Source of the DNA: Cloacibacterium caeni
GTDB taxonomy: Bacteria > Bacteroidota > Bacteroidia > Flavobacteriales > Weeksellaceae
Length of the DNA stretch: 64,000 nucleotides
NCBI RefSeq assembly: GCF_907163105.1
Contig: NZ_OU015321.1
Location: forward strand, 806,001-870,000
Direction: 5' to 3'
Under the pieces are notes generated by a model. That model worked only from the letters and a program-made list of their open reading frames with translations, searched no databases and was not told where the DNA came from. Positions 35,365 through 42,892 of the stretch are shown piece by piece (position 1 is the stretch's first letter; every line of letters begins with the position of its first letter). The position numbers and the translations under genes were made by a program.

Positions 35365-36753
35365 ATGAAAAAAATAATTTTAAGTGCAGCAGTTATTGCC
35401 TTTGGTTTTTCATTTGGACAAAAAAAAGAAATTTCAGCTGCTTTCAAAGCAATCGAAGCAAATGATACTGCTACAGCAAATACACAGATTGGTGCTGCAG
35501 ATGCAGTTTTAGGTGGTAAAACTTACCTTTTAGAGCCTACCATTTTAGAACAATATTATTATGCTAAAGGTCTTGGCCTTTTAAATTCAGGAAAAATTTC
35601 GGAAGGAGCTTCTGTTTTAGCTCATATTTCTGCACTTGGGAAATCTAAAATTTATGTAGGTAAAAACACCGAAAAACAAAAAGTGTATTACATAGGAAAA
35701 CAAGCTGCAGATGCTTCTGGAGTGGCTAATCTTAAAGAAGAAACTTTTGTGCCTACACTTGTAGGAAATCTTGGAGCAAAGATTAATCCACTTTTGACTA
35801 AAGCTAATGAAGAAGCTATGGCTGCTTATAACGCAAAAAACCATGAACTAGCAGGTCAAAAATTCTTAGAAGTAAATAATTTATTAGCTGCAGCAGGTAG
35901 TGAAGATAAATTATATAAATATTATGCAGGTGTATCTTTTGCTCAAGGTCAAAAAAATGTAGAAGCTGCAAAAGTATATACTGAATTAATTAATGAAGGT
36001 TATACTGGTGTAAAAACAGAATATAAAGCAAAAAATAAGAAAACAGGAGCAGTAGAAAATCTTGACAAAAATTCTTTTGAGCTTTACAAAAAAATGGGTG
36101 CTACTGGCGATTATACTGATTTCAAAACAGAAGATACTCCAAGTGTAGAACAAGAATTGTATGAAACGGCTGTAGCTTTAGAGATAGAAAACCAAAACTA
36201 TGACTCAGCTTTAGCATTGATTGAAAAAGGTTTGGTGAAATTTCCAAAAAGTAGTAAATTAACAGAACAGCAAGGTACTGTTTATTATAAATCTGGTAAA
36301 ATGGATCAATTCATGGCTAATCTAAAAGATCAAGTTACTAAAAATCCTAACGATAAAGTTTCTTGGTATAATTTAGGAGTTTTGGCAAGCAAAGATCCAA
36401 GTAAATTAGCTGAAGCAGAAGGATATTTTAAAAAATCTTTAGAAATAGATCCTAATTATATGGAAGCTTTACAAGGAATGATTTATAATGTTTATGTGAA
36501 TGGCGATGACAAAGCAATCGAAGCTATTGATGCTGCTAGAAAAGCAAAAAAAATGGATTTATTCAATAAATTATTGGCAGAAAGAAGAGCTAAGTTGGGA
36601 AAAGCTATTCCTTTTGCTGAAAAAATCTACGCTTTAGATCCTAAAAATGTAGAAAATGTATCTTTATTAAAAGGTTTATACCAAACTTCACATAATGATG
36701 CCAAGTTCCAGGAAATGAAAGCAGTAGAAGCTGCTCTAAAAGCTGGAAAATAA
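35365..36753 (+). CDS. Exported tetratricopeptide repeat protein
   Basis: 462 residues with a signal peptide (MKKIILSAAVIAFGFSFGQ). Several TPR units follow, the clearest around residues 270-400 (NYDSALALIEKGLVKFPKS, DKVSWYNLGVLAS, AEGYFKKSLEIDPNYMEAL). A periplasmic scaffold for protein-protein contacts is likely; no partner can be named. It is the only gene between the gyrA terminator and its own terminator. Confidence 0.82.
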   Translation: MKKIILSAAVIAFGFSFGQKKEISAAFKAIEANDTATANTQIGAADAVLGGKTYLLEPTILEQYYYAKGLGLLNSGKISEGASVLAHISALGKSKIYVGKNTEKQKVYYIGKQAADASGVANLKEETFVPTLVGNLGAKINPLLTKANEEAMAAYNAKNHELAGQKFLEVNNLLAAAGSEDKLYKYYAGVSFAQGQKNVEAAKVYTELINEGYTGVKTEYKAKNKKTGAVENLDKNSFELYKKMGATGDYTDFKTEDTPSVEQELYETAVALEIENQNYDSALALIEKGLVKFPKSSKLTEQQGTVYYKSGKMDQFMANLKDQVTKNPNDKVSWYNLGVLASKDPSKLAEAEGYFKKSLEIDPNYMEALQGMIYNVYVNGDDKAIEAIDAARKAKKMDLFNKLLAERRAKLGKAIPFAEKIYALDPKNVENVSLLKGLYQTSHNDAKFQEMKAVEAALKAGK

Positions 36754-36776
36754 TTCATATTTCAATACATAAAAAC

Positions 36777-36809
36777 AAAATCCCGAAGAAATTCGGGATT
36801 TATTTTTTT
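36777..36809. terminator. Bidirectional terminator, TPR gene and DtxR-type gene
   Basis: AAATCCCGAA and TTCGGGATTT around a 4-nt loop, with A and T runs. The minus-strand stop codon (36800-36802) overlaps the right arm. Confidence 0.8.
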
Positions 36810-37450
36810 ACCAATAGCTTCTCGCAGACCATTTTACTTAGAACTTCTGTTCTATCTGAAAAATCTATCTGCATAGAACCATCAAATTTTTCTATATTTT
36901 TAATTAAAATTTCTGCACCTAAAGCTAAATTTCTCTGGTTGAGGTAATTCAGGAAATCATCTGTAGAAATAGTCACAGAAGTAAGAATTACCATATCATT
37001 TACTTTGCACTCACTTAGTTTTTTAAGATTTTGTGTGATAATGATACCATCTTTATCTGGAATAGGTTCACCATGAGGATCTACTTTTGGGAAATTCAGG
37101 ATTTCATCCATCTTGTCAAAAAAATCTTCAGAGTGTACATGTTCTAATTGTTCTGCAATTTCGTGTACATTTTCCCAACCGAATCCCATTTTTTCAACCA
37201 AAAACATTTCTGTTAATCGGTGTTTTCTAACCACTATAGCCGCTTCTTTTCTTCCCAATTCTGTGACTTTTATTGGTTTATAGGTTTCGTAGATTACCCA
37301 ATTTTTATCTGCAAATTTTTTCATCATGCTATTTACAGAAGGCATTTTGATTTGTAGAAATTTGCTTAATTCATTTACAGTAACCTGATTTTCAGAATCT
37401 AATAGATGGAAAATGGCTTTTAAATAGTTTTCTTCGGTAAGGGAATTCAT
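36800..37450 (-). CDS. Metal-dependent transcriptional regulator, DtxR/MntR family
   Basis: A 216-residue repressor: winged HTH (LTEENYLKAIFHLL, VTVNELSKFLQIKMPSVNSMMKKF), a metal-binding and dimerisation domain with the typical EQLEHVHSEDF and FPKVDPHGEPIP, and a C-terminal FeoA/SH3-like domain. It should control manganese or iron uptake in response to the bound metal. I prefer the ATG at 37450 (MNSLTEENY); an in-frame ATG at 37483 is possible. Upstream is a leader RNA with its own terminator, so expression of this gene probably needs read-through or a second promoter. Confidence 0.88.
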   Translation of the reverse strand: MNSLTEENYLKAIFHLLDSENQVTVNELSKFLQIKMPSVNSMMKKFADKNWVIYETYKPIKVTELGRKEAAIVVRKHRLTEMFLVEKMGFGWENVHEIAEQLEHVHSEDFFDKMDEILNFPKVDPHGEPIPDKDGIIITQNLKKLSECKVNDMVILTSVTISTDDFLNYLNQRNLALGAEILIKNIEKFDGSMQIDFSDRTEVLSKMVCEKLLVKK

Positions 37451-37493
37451 GTTGTTAGATGTAATATTTTTCAAATCTAACATTTTATTTTTA

Positions 37494-37523
37494 CATAAAA
37501 AAAACCTCCAATTGCTTGGAGGT
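37494..37523 (-). terminator. Minus-strand intrinsic terminator in the leader of the DtxR-type gene
   Basis: Read on the minus strand: ACCTCCAA, loop GCAA, TTGGAGGT, then eight T. It lies between a minus-strand promoter and the regulator start, so it would act as an attenuator or as the end of a small RNA. Confidence 0.8.
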
Positions 37524-37622
37524 AAAAACTAATAACCATGAAAACTCAAATTAAACATGAGAATCGTTATTAATATTGCAAATAACGTGCCAAAAGAAAA
37601 TGGCTCTCTTTGAAATAAGTTT
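37494..37622 (-). ncRNA. Candidate leader or small RNA upstream of the DtxR-type gene
   Basis: Predicted from the perfect minus-strand promoter (37658-37629) and the terminator (37523-37494): about 125-130 nt. It contains a 9-codon frame, ATG at 37558 to TAG at 37529, encoding MFNLSFHGY. The stop codon is six bases from the terminator stem, a layout like leader-peptide attenuators. The 5' end is an estimate. Confidence 0.5.
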
Positions 37623-37625
37623 CCT

Positions 37626-37655
37626 TTGCAAAAGTACAAAAAAATCTTACATTTG
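37626..37655 (+). promoter_or_regulatory. Promoter of ndk
   Basis: TTG at 37626-37628, 19-bp spacer, TACATTTG at 37648-37655. It overlaps the minus-strand promoter almost completely: each -7 directly adjoins the other's -33. Confidence 0.8.
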
Positions 37656-37658
37656 CAA
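37629..37658 (-). promoter_or_regulatory. Minus-strand promoter of the leader RNA
   Basis: On the minus strand: TTG (37658-37656), 19-bp spacer, TACTTTTG (37636-37629). It fills the spacer of the plus-strand ndk promoter end to end. Confidence 0.75.
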
Positions 37659-37678
37659 AAAATATTTTAAAAAAAATT

Positions 37679-38098
37679 ATGTCAGGTAACATTACATTTA
37701 CAATGATTAAGCCAGATGCAGTTGCAGATGGGCACATTGGAGCAATTTTAGGGAAAATTGCAGAAGCAGGATTTACATTCAAAGCATTAAAATTAACTCA
37801 ATTAACAGTTGCAGATGCTAAAAAATTCTATGAAGTACACGCAGAAAGACCTTTCTACGGAGAATTAGTAGAATTTATGTCTTCTGGACCAATCGTAGCT
37901 GCGGTTTTAGAAAAAGAAAAAGCAGTAGAAGATTTCAGAAAACTAATCGGTGCTACTAATCCTGCAGATGCGGCAGAAGGAACCATTAGAAAGATGTTTG
38001 CAAGAAGCGTAGGAGAAAATGCAGTTCACGGTTCAGATTCTGATGAAAATGCTCTAATTGAAGCGCAATTCCATTTTTCGGGAAGAGAAATTTTCTAA
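37679..38098 (+). CDS. ndk: Nucleoside diphosphate kinase
   Basis: A 139-residue enzyme that balances nucleoside triphosphates by phosphate transfer through a histidine. FTMIKPDAV at the start, [15 protein letters not shown] and the active-site His117 in [12 protein letters not shown]. Length and motifs are ordinary. Divergent from the DtxR leader with interlocked promoters and ended by its own terminator. Confidence 0.96.
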   Translation: MSGNITFTMIKPDAVADGHIGAILGKIAEAGFTFKALKLTQLTVADAKKFYEVHAERPFYGELVEFMSSGPIVAAVLEKEKAVEDFRKLIGATNPADAAEGTIRKMFARSVGENAVHGSDSDENALIEAQFHFSGREIF

Positions 38099-38123
38099 TC
38101 AAATAGTTTTACCCAAAATTTAT

Positions 38124-38155
38124 AAAAAAAGTTCGAGAATTTTCTCGAACTTTTT
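38124..38155. terminator. Intrinsic terminator of ndk (and possibly rpe)
   Basis: AAAGTTCGAGAA and TTCTCGAACTTT around a short loop with A and T runs; it sits between the convergent ndk and rpe genes. Confidence 0.85.
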
Positions 38156-38179
38156 ATTTTTTTATCTCTTTAAGTAATT

Positions 38180-38830
38180 TTAAACTTTTAACAGTTCAAT
38201 TGTTCTTTCTGGATTTTCACTGGCAAAAACAGCATTTCCTGCCACCAGAACATCTGCACCTGCTTCGAAGAGTTTTGGAGCGTTTTCGGTATTTACGCCG
38301 CCGTCTATTTCGATGAGCGCTGTAGAATTATTCTCCAGAATCAATTCTTTGGTTTCTCTGATTTTTTTGTAAGTGTTTTCTATGAATTTTTGTCCACCAA
38401 AACCAGGATTTACGCTCATTAATAAAACCAAATCTACTTCGGTAATAATATCTTCTAATACCCAAACTGGAGTAGAAGGATTAAGTACTACACCAGCTTT
38501 TGCACCTTTGTCTTGAATGAAATTAATGGTTCTGTGAAGATGTGTACACGCTTCATAATGTACAGAAACTAAGTCTGCGCCGTAATTGATAAATTCTTCT
38601 ACATATTTTTCAGGCTCTACAATCATAAGATGCACATCAACAAATTTTTTGGCGTGTTCTTGAATCGCTTTCATCACTGGGAAGCCAAAAGAAATATTAG
38701 GAACGAATCTTCCATCCATCACGTCTACGTGAAACCAATCTGCTTGACTGCGGTTGATCATTTCTATATCTCGCTGTAAATTCCCAAAATCTGCAGATAA
38801 AACTGAAGGTGCAATAAGTTTTGTTTTCAT
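38180..38830 (-). CDS. rpe: Ribulose-phosphate 3-epimerase
   Basis: A 216-residue TIM-barrel enzyme of the pentose phosphate pathway, interconverting ribulose 5-phosphate and xylulose 5-phosphate. APSVLSADFGNLQRDIEM, WFHVDVMDGRFVPN, FVDVHLMI, LLMSVNPGFGGQKF and IEIDGGVN hold the metal and catalytic residues. A repeat element separates it from rpoD, which lies upstream in the same direction. Confidence 0.96.
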   Translation of the reverse strand: MKTKLIAPSVLSADFGNLQRDIEMINRSQADWFHVDVMDGRFVPNISFGFPVMKAIQEHAKKFVDVHLMIVEPEKYVEEFINYGADLVSVHYEACTHLHRTINFIQDKGAKAGVVLNPSTPVWVLEDIITEVDLVLLMSVNPGFGGQKFIENTYKKIRETKELILENNSTALIEIDGGVNTENAPKLFEAGADVLVAGNAVFASENPERTIELLKV

Positions 38831-38839
38831 TTAAATTGC

Positions 38840-38951
38840 TTTCTGCTGTCAGCTTTTAGCTTTCAGCTTAATTAATAAAATATTTTAAAATAAAAAAGAT
38901 AGCTTTCGCTATCCTTTTGCTGTTTGCAGATAGCTGAAAGCCGACTGCTAA
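38840..38951. repeat. Dispersed intergenic repeat, GCTTTCAGC/GCCGACTGC family, copy 1
   Basis: Left arm with TTTCTGCTGTCAGC and AGCTTTCAGCTT; right arm with TTTGCAGATAGCTGAAAGCC and GACTGCT, its imperfect reverse complement. A related element lies at 50663-50747. The rpoD terminator sits in its centre. Confidence 0.65.
38892..38914 (-). terminator. Intrinsic terminator of rpoD
   Basis: On the minus strand: GGATAGC, loop GAAA, GCTATC, then six T. Confidence 0.8.
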
Positions 38952-38952
38952 A

Positions 38953-39819
38953 TTATTTACCAAGGTAAGACTTCAAGATTTTGCTTCTAGAGTTGTGTTT
39001 CAATCTCTTAATCGCTTTTTCTTTAATCTGTCTTACTCTTTCTCTCGTTAAGTCGAAAGTTTCACCTATTTCTTCTAAAGTCATAGGATGTTTTCCGTTT
39101 AGACCGAAATATAATCTTACCAAATCTGCTTCTCTTGGAGTAAGCGTTTGTAAAGCTCTTTCAATCTCTATTTGTAGAGATTCTAGCATTAAGTCTTTAT
39201 CAGGACTTGGAGATTCACCAGAACGTAAAACGTCATATAAGTTAGAATCTTCTCCTTCTACTAATGGTGCGTCCATAGAAAGGTGACGACCAGAGTTTTT
39301 CATAGATTCTTTAATATCTTCTTCGCTCATGTCTAGAACTTCTGCCAATTCTTCTGGTGAAGGTGGTCTTTCGTTTTCTTGTTCTAAGTGTGCGTAAGCT
39401 TTGTTGATTTTATTGATTGAACCAATTTTGTTCAAAGGTAATCTTACAATTCTAGATTGCTCTGCAAGAGCTTGTAAGATAGATTGTCTAATCCACCAAA
39501 CTGCATAAGAAATAAATTTGAAACCTCTGGTTTCGTCATATCTTTTAGCAGCTTTCATTAGGCCAAGGTTTCCTTCATTAATAAGGTCAGGAAGAGATAA
39601 TCCTTGGTTTTGATATTGTTTTGATACAGACACCACGAAACGCAAGTTGGCTTTAATCAACTTTTCTAGAGCAGCTCTGTCTCCGTTACGGATTCTTTGA
39701 GCGAGTTCTACTTCTTCGTCTGCTGTGATGAGTTCTACTTTACCAATTTCTTGCAAATATTTGTCAAGGGAAGCGGTTTCTCTATTGGTAACCTGTTTTG
39801 TAATTTTTAACTGTCTCAT
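38953..39819 (-). CDS. rpoD: Primary RNA polymerase sigma factor, RpoD/SigA family
   Basis: 288 residues, the short form usual in Bacteroidota. Region 1.2 ([23 protein letters not shown]), region 2 ([52 protein letters not shown]), region 3 and region 4 with [20 protein letters not shown]. It directs RNA polymerase to the TTG/TAnnTTTG promoters seen all over this window. Region 1.1 is absent, as in the family. Confidence 0.95.
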   Translation of the reverse strand: MRQLKITKQVTNRETASLDKYLQEIGKVELITADEEVELAQRIRNGDRAALEKLIKANLRFVVSVSKQYQNQGLSLPDLINEGNLGLMKAAKRYDETRGFKFISYAVWWIRQSILQALAEQSRIVRLPLNKIGSINKINKAYAHLEQENERPPSPEELAEVLDMSEEDIKESMKNSGRHLSMDAPLVEGEDSNLYDVLRSGESPSPDKDLMLESLQIEIERALQTLTPREADLVRLYFGLNGKHPMTLEEIGETFDLTRERVRQIKEKAIKRLKHNSRSKILKSYLGK

Positions 39820-39911
39820 ATCTTATTATACGTTCATTATAACGAAAAGGTTACACACTTTATTGAAAATAATGAAAAAATAGCTAAATTTTATAGAAAA
39901 AGCAAATAATT

Positions 39912-40012
39912 TGGGCGCCATTTCCAGCTTTCGCCAGTCGCTATCTCAAAAGCCAATCCCAATTCCCGATTTTTTGAGATGAGCTCCAACAATGGCTCAA
40001 TCTGGGGCGCAG
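39912..40012. repeat. Dispersed intergenic repeat with GGGCGCC and GGGGCGC ends
   Basis: Starts GGGCGCCATTTCCAGC and ends CTCAATCTGGGGCGCA, with an inner inverted repeat ATCTCAAAA/TTTTGAGAT. It has the same build as the GCGC-ended elements at 45.9 and 61.0 kb (GGCGC start, CGCT-TATCT word) but is not the same sequence. Lies in the 483-bp gap between rpoD and the aldolase gene; 40013-40198 is AT-rich with no feature seen. Confidence 0.55.
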
Positions 40013-40198
40013 TTTTCGTATTTTATTAAACTTTTTGAATTAAGTTTTTCGATTTTTATGACCTATGAAACGGAGGCGTTTAAAAATTTTGAAAAATTTT
40101 TGTAAAGAAATTTCCACTGTTTGAGTAAGTAAGGAAAAAGCTAGGGACGAGTTTTGGAAATTTTAGAAAATTATTTAAAATTTTAGCCGAGTTTCCAG

Positions 40199-40237
40199 TC
40201 TTGAATTTTTGGTTCTTTTGTTTCAAGACAAAAGAAC
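40199..40237. repeat. Two interlocking inverted repeats
   Basis: GTCTTGAA (40199-40206) is complementary to TTCAAGAC (40222-40229), and GTTCTTTTGT (40212-40221) to ACAAAAGAAC (40228-40237). The right arm of the first lies in the loop and stem of the second, so the hairpins exclude each other or form a pseudoknot. About 65 bp upstream of the aldolase start. Confidence 0.7.
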
Positions 40238-40302
40238 ATGTTAATTTTAAAATTAATATTGTAAGTATTAACAATCTTGCACTTTTTCCTTAATTTAGTC
40301 CT

Positions 40303-41334
40303 ATGAAATATTCTTTTAAAAACGACTATTCAGAAGGTTGTCATCCCAGCATTTTAGAAGCGTTAATGCGTACTAATTTTTCTCAGCAAAATGGTTACGG
40401 TTTAGATGATTATTGTGCAGAAGCAGAAAAACTCATTCTTCAAAAAGCAAATGCACCTCAATCCAAAGTCCATTTTGTAAGCGGAGGAACTCAAGCGAAT
40501 TTATTGGTGATTTCAGCAATTCTAAGACCTCACGAAAGTGTGGTTTCTGCAACTACTGGTCATATTTTTACCAATGAAGCAGGTGCGATAGAAGCAACAG
40601 GTCACAAAGTTCATGGGGTAGAAACTCCCGATGGAAAACTGAAACCAGAAGATATTCAGAAAGTGTTAGATGTTCATACCAATGTTCCTCATCAATTAAA
40701 ACAAAAGTTGGTTTATATTTCTAATTCTACCGAAATTGGAACGATTTATACCAAAAAAGAATTAGAAGATTTATCAAATTTTTGCAAAGAAAAAAATCTA
40801 TATTTATTTATGGATGGTGCCAGATTAGGACAATCACTTACTGCAGATAGCAATGATTTAACGCTAGAAGATGTAGCGAAGTTTACAGATGTTTTTTATC
40901 TTGGCGGAACTAAAAACGGAGCTTTATTAGGAGAAGCAATCATTATAAACAGACAAAATCTGCAAGAAGAATTTGGGTTTCATGTCAAGCAAAAAGGCGC
41001 AATGCTCGCGAAAGGAAGATTACTCGGAATTCAGTTTCAAGAGTTGATGAAAGACGATTTATATTGGGATTTAGCAAGACATGCCAATCAACAAGCCATG
41101 AAAATCAAGCAAACTTTCAAAGAAATTGGAGCAGAATTTTTAGCAGAAACAGATACCAATCAGATTTTCCCGATTTTAGAAAATTCACAAATTGAGAAAC
41201 TTTCAGAGCAGTTTGATTTTTACGTTTGGAAGAAAATATATGCACAAAAATCTGCTATTAGAATTATCACATCTTGGGCTACCGAAAGCGAAGTGGTAGA
41301 AGGTTTTTGTAAAGAAATTTTGAAATTAAAATAA
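40303..41334 (+). CDS. Low-specificity L-threonine aldolase family (beta-eliminating lyase)
   Basis: A 343-residue PLP enzyme of the aromatic amino acid beta-eliminating lyase/threonine aldolase family. HFVSGGTQANLLVISA, HIFTNEAGAIEATGHKV, LFMDGARLG and the PLP lysine in YLGGTKNGALLGEA. It probably splits threonine into glycine and acetaldehyde, or acts in reverse. It is 19 bp from the next gene and may be co-transcribed with it. Confidence 0.85.
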   Translation: MKYSFKNDYSEGCHPSILEALMRTNFSQQNGYGLDDYCAEAEKLILQKANAPQSKVHFVSGGTQANLLVISAILRPHESVVSATTGHIFTNEAGAIEATGHKVHGVETPDGKLKPEDIQKVLDVHTNVPHQLKQKLVYISNSTEIGTIYTKKELEDLSNFCKEKNLYLFMDGARLGQSLTADSNDLTLEDVAKFTDVFYLGGTKNGALLGEAIIINRQNLQEEFGFHVKQKGAMLAKGRLLGIQFQELMKDDLYWDLARHANQQAMKIKQTFKEIGAEFLAETDTNQIFPILENSQIEKLSEQFDFYVWKKIYAQKSAIRIITSWATESEVVEGFCKEILKLK

Positions 41335-41353
41335 ATAAAACTCACTCTAAATA

Positions 41354-42694
41354 ATGAAAAAAATTATACTTTCAGTTTTATTAATACCTGCTGTATTTTC
41401 TGCGCAACAAACTGTTTCCAGAGATGCAGAAATTGCGAATTATGTGTCTCAAGTAAGCGCAGATTCTTTAAAATCTCACATCCATAAATTAGTAAGTTTC
41501 GGTACTCGTCATACTATGAGTTCTACGACTGATGCCAAAAAAGGAATCGGTGCTGCTAGAAATTGGGTGCTTTCTAAATTTAAAAATTATGCTAAAAACT
41601 CTGATGGAAGAATGGAAGTTTTTCTACAAAGTCAAACCATTCAACCTGATGGAAAACGAATCAATCAGCCTACAGATTTAGGAAACGCTATTGCCATTTT
41701 GCGTGGAACTGATCCCAATGATAAAAGAATTTTTATGATTGGCGGACATCTTGATTCCAGAGTTTCTGATGTGATGAATGCCAAAGATTTCGCACCTGGA
41801 GCAAATGACGACGGAAGCGGAGTAGGTGCTGTAATAGAATCTGCCAGAATTTTGAGCCAATCAAAATTTCCTGCAACTATAGTTTTTGTAGCATTTTCTG
41901 GCGAAGAACAAGGTTTGTTAGGTGCTAAAATGCTTGCAGAAAAGGCAAAAAATGAAAATTGGCAATTAGAAGCTTTGTTGAATAATGATATGATTGGTAA
42001 TAATTTAACTAGCGAGACCAATTTAATTAATGCCAATCAGTTAAGAGTTTTTTCAGAAGGTTTGCCGCAATTTGATTTGGATAAAAAAGCTCAAGGAATT
42101 AGAAATTTAGGTTTAGAAAATGATGGCGAAGCTAGACAATTGGCAAGATACATCAAAGAAATCGGAGAGCGTTATGTTGACAATTTAGAAGTGAAACTTA
42201 TTTACAGAAATGACAGATTTCTTCGTGGTGGAGATCACACTTCATTCGTGAATCAAGGTTTTTCAGCGGTAAGATTGACTGAATTTAATGAAAATTACGA
42301 CCATCAACATCAAGATATCAGAAAAGAAAATGGTAAGCAATTTGGGGATTTACCAGAGTTTATGGATTTTGAATATTTCAAGAAAAATGTTGGGGTAAAT
42401 GTTTCTGTTTTGGCAAATTTGGCAAAATCTCCTTCTAAACCAGAAAATGTGAAAATGGATGTAAAAGAATTGACCAATTTCACTACCATTCATTGGGAAA
42501 AACCAAAAAATGGAGAAGTTTCAGGTTACTACGTTCTCATGCGTGAAACCGATTCTTCTACATGGCAAAAGAAATTTTTTACCAAAGAAAATTCTATAAA
42601 ACTGCCTTATTCTAAAGACAATTATTTCTTTGCAGTTCAAGCGGTAAATAGTTCAGGAAACGAAAGTCTCATCGTAATCCCAAGTGTAAGATAA
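41354..42694 (+). CDS. Exported M28 family peptidase
   Basis: A 446-residue zinc aminopeptidase. Signal peptide ending AVFSAQ; zinc ligands and catalytic acid in GGHLDSR, GANDDGSG, SGEEQGLLGA, NNDMIG and GGDHTSF. The last 80 residues (KPENVKMDVKELTNFTTIHWEKP to the end) look like a fibronectin type III-like beta domain, possibly for substrate or surface binding. Together with the other exported peptidases in this window, it fits a protein-degrading lifestyle. Confidence 0.88.
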   Translation: MKKIILSVLLIPAVFSAQQTVSRDAEIANYVSQVSADSLKSHIHKLVSFGTRHTMSSTTDAKKGIGAARNWVLSKFKNYAKNSDGRMEVFLQSQTIQPDGKRINQPTDLGNAIAILRGTDPNDKRIFMIGGHLDSRVSDVMNAKDFAPGANDDGSGVGAVIESARILSQSKFPATIVFVAFSGEEQGLLGAKMLAEKAKNENWQLEALLNNDMIGNNLTSETNLINANQLRVFSEGLPQFDLDKKAQGIRNLGLENDGEARQLARYIKEIGERYVDNLEVKLIYRNDRFLRGGDHTSFVNQGFSAVRLTEFNENYDHQHQDIRKENGKQFGDLPEFMDFEYFKKNVGVNVSVLANLAKSPSKPENVKMDVKELTNFTTIHWEKPKNGEVSGYYVLMRETDSSTWQKKFFTKENSIKLPYSKDNYFFAVQAVNSSGNESLIVIPSVR

Positions 42695-42697
42695 TAG

Positions 42698-42727
42698 AAA
42701 AGTCCCGAAATTTTCGGGACTTTTTTT
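42698..42727 (+). terminator. Intrinsic terminator of the M28 peptidase gene
   Basis: AAAGTCCCGAAA and TTTCGGGACTTTTTTT, immediately after the stop. Confidence 0.85.
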
Positions 42728-42765
42728 GTGTTAACTTTTAAACGTAAAGATTATTATTGCTTTAT

Positions 42766-42891
42766 AAAGATTTTAAGGAAGCAAAGAAAGTGAATAAATT
42801 CACTCTTGAAGCGTTCGCTTAATCAATTCCGTTTACGGAATAAGCTTTGCTCACTAAAAGAGATATTTTTTTAAATTCTTTGCGTTTTAAA
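42766..42891. repeat. Intergenic repeat-like element with small inner palindromes
   Basis: Bounded by GGAAGCAAAGAAA on the left and TTCTTTGCGTTTTAAAA on the right, with inner hairpins TGAATAAATTCA, GAAGCGTTCGCTT and ATTCCGTTTACGGAAT. It fills most of the 198 bp between the two convergent genes. No second copy in this window, so the assignment rests on its structure. Confidence 0.45.
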
Positions 42892-42892
42892 A

